Source: Bacteroidales bacterium Bact_23 (GTDB lineage Bacteria; Bacteroidota; Bacteroidia; Bacteroidales; Lentimicrobiaceae). Taken from it: a DNA stretch of 15,353 nt. The translations under genes and the position numbers were made by a program. Location: assembly GCA_001603685.1 (NCBI GenBank), contig LUZO01000179.1, forward strand, positions 1 to 15,353, given 5' to 3'. The notes below the pieces were generated by a model that worked only from the letters and a program-made list of their open reading frames with translations, was not told the DNA's origin and ran no database searches. Positions 14,227 through 15,353 of this stretch are shown piece by piece. Each line of letters opens with the position of its first letter. Position 1 is the first letter of the stretch.

Positions 14227-15285
14227 CTATTTCATTGTCAGCACCGCACTTTTGCTCGCTGAAAGGTTCAGTTCTTCTGCATATTGCGGAAGCAGGGCAG
14301 TGAATTTTTCCAATGTTTCGGTTAGCGACATAAATGAATCGCCGCCTGAAGCGTTCCTGTGGCCTCCGCCTTCGAAATGCAGCCGTGCAAAGGTGTTTAC
14401 CGAAAAATCACCTTTTGAGCGGAAAGAGATCCGTATTCTGTCAGGCTTTTCGGTGAAGAAAGCGGCAAAACTGACTCCCTTTATCGAAAGAGCATAATTT
14501 ACAATACCCTCAGAATCACCGGGTTTAAAATCGAACTTTTGCATATCCTCTTCACTCAGCCAGATGTAGGCGGTGGCATATTCCTCCAGAACCGTCATCC
14601 TTTCGCTCAGACAAAAGCCAAGCAGCCGCATCCTTTTCTCAGAATAGGTGTCGTACACCAGCCGGTGAATCTGCTCCACATCAATCCCCCGCCTGATCAG
14701 TTCTGCCACCACCTCGAAAGTGTGCGGATAGTTGCATCCATAGTTAAATGATCCGGTATCGGTCATTATGCCGACATAGAGGCTGATGCTTATTTCCGTA
14801 TCAATCAGATCTGAATCGCCCATGCCACAGATGAAATCATATACCAGTTCGGAAGTGGAAGAGGTTTCGATTACCGAAAACATATAATCAAAATCCGGCT
14901 CCGGCTGGATGTGGTGATCTATCAGTATCTTAACTCCCCCGGCCTCAAATAATTGCTTCCCGAAGTAATTTACCCTGTGGACGGCATTGTAATCGAGGCA
15001 AAAAATAACTTCGGCTTTTTCGAGAAGCTCGTTCGCCTTGTTTGCATGGTGAAAGTAAATAATGGCGTTTTCCTGTCCCGGCATCCATTTAAGGAAATCA
15101 GGGAAATCGTTGGGAATGATAATGCTTACCTGCTTCCCGGCTTTTTCAAGGTATCTGCCCAGGGCAAGCGCCGAACCCAGCGCATCGCCGTCAGGGTTGT
15201 AATGCGTGGTAATTACTATGTTGCCGTTTACCTTATTTAACAGCTCTTTTACCTCAGAAAGCGTTTCGCGATTGAACTTGTGCAA
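14227..15285 (-). CDS. nrnA: DHH family phosphoesterase, NrnA-like oligoribonuclease / pAp phosphatase
   Basis: NrnA-type enzymes degrade 2-5-nt RNAs and dephosphorylate pAp in the cytoplasm. Numbering from the TTG at 15285 (352 aa), the DHH motifs are T-H28-Y-N-P-D32-G-D34 (motif I), L-D98-Y-N (II), D123-H-H125 (III) and M-T-D176-T-G (IV), followed by a DHHA1 domain with G-G-G-H (306-309). All metal ligands are present. The start is uncertain: no ATG is in frame near the beginning, the frame stays open to the window edge, and a TTG at 15327 would give 14 more residues. That TTG overlaps a TAATTTTG promoter-like box, so the TTG at 15285, about 27 residues before motif I, is preferred. First gene of the operon with the two FKBP lipoproteins. 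Confidence 0.9.
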   Translation of the reverse strand: MHKFNRETLSEVKELLNKVNGNIVITTHYNPDGDALGSALALGRYLEKAGKQVSIIIPNDFPDFLKWMPGQENAIIYFHHANKANELLEKAEVIFCLDYNAVHRVNYFGKQLFEAGGVKILIDHHIQPEPDFDYMFSVIETSSTSELVYDFICGMGDSDLIDTEISISLYVGIMTDTGSFNYGCNYPHTFEVVAELIRRGIDVEQIHRLVYDTYSEKRMRLLGFCLSERMTVLEEYATAYIWLSEEDMQKFDFKPGDSEGIVNYALSIKGVSFAAFFTEKPDRIRISFRSKGDFSVNTFARLHFEGGGHRNASGGDSFMSLTETLEKFTALLPQYAEELNLSASKSAVLTMK

Positions 15286-15324
15286 GGCAGGGCTTTTTAG
15301 ATTAATGTTTCTTTTTTTCGAACA

Positions 15325-15332
15325 CAAAATTA
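15325..15332 (-). promoter_or_regulatory. candidate -7 promoter element (TAATTTTG) for the nrnA-FKBP operon
   Basis: On the minus strand TAATTTTG matches TAnnTTTG in an AT-rich stretch upstream of nrnA. The expected -33 position falls at the window edge and cannot be checked. It implies a transcription start near 15319, downstream of the TTG at 15327. Confidence 0.35.
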
Positions 15333-15353
15333 GAAATATTGTTAATTGGCTTA

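Overview
This window is chromosomal housekeeping DNA from a member of the Bacteroidota. Three things point there: TAnnTTTG-type -7 elements upstream of several genes, a GldI-like FKBP lipoprotein, and a mutL / rhomboid / rhomboid / EEP-phosphatase gene order that I recall from this phylum. Family or genus cannot be fixed from the sequence alone. I see no mobile element, CRISPR array, tRNA or rRNA, and base composition looks even throughout.

Layout. Bases 1-262 are AT-rich and mostly intergenic. 263-2110 (+) encodes a single-chain FakA-FakB fusion (DAK2 kinase domain plus DegV fatty-acid-binding domain) and is closed by a strong terminator. 2220-2915 (+) encodes a membrane protein that looks like a DUF1295/steroid-5-alpha-reductase-fold protein with its signature motif eroded. 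3038-9265 (+) is a tightly packed six-gene run: a small tail-anchored protein, MutL, two rhomboid proteases, and two membrane-anchored endonuclease/exonuclease/phosphatase (EEP) proteins, with gaps of 12-52 bases and one 1-base overlap. 9345-12255 (+) holds uvrB and cysQ, ending in a symmetric terminator that also serves the opposite strand. 12325-15285 (-) is a convergent operon read as nrnA (DHH phosphoesterase), a GldI-like FKBP lipoprotein, and a three-FKBP-domain lipoprotein.

How the genes relate. MutL and UvrB are the mismatch- and excision-repair elements, but the genes between them encode integral membrane proteins whose EEP domains are predicted to face the periplasm, so this is an operon of mixed function rather than a repair cassette. 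CysQ and NrnA, convergent across the terminator, can both remove 3'-phosphoadenosine 5'-phosphate (pAp). The two FKBP lipoproteins are likely envelope folding factors.

Most notable points: the FakA-FakB fusion, the MutL whose endonuclease metal site is missing several ligands while its clamp-binding motif is intact, the eroded DUF1295-like protein, the FKBP lipoprotein in which only one of three domains keeps a full active site, and a 19-codon ORF whose stop overlaps the start of the gene before mutL. I found no clearly new multi-gene system.
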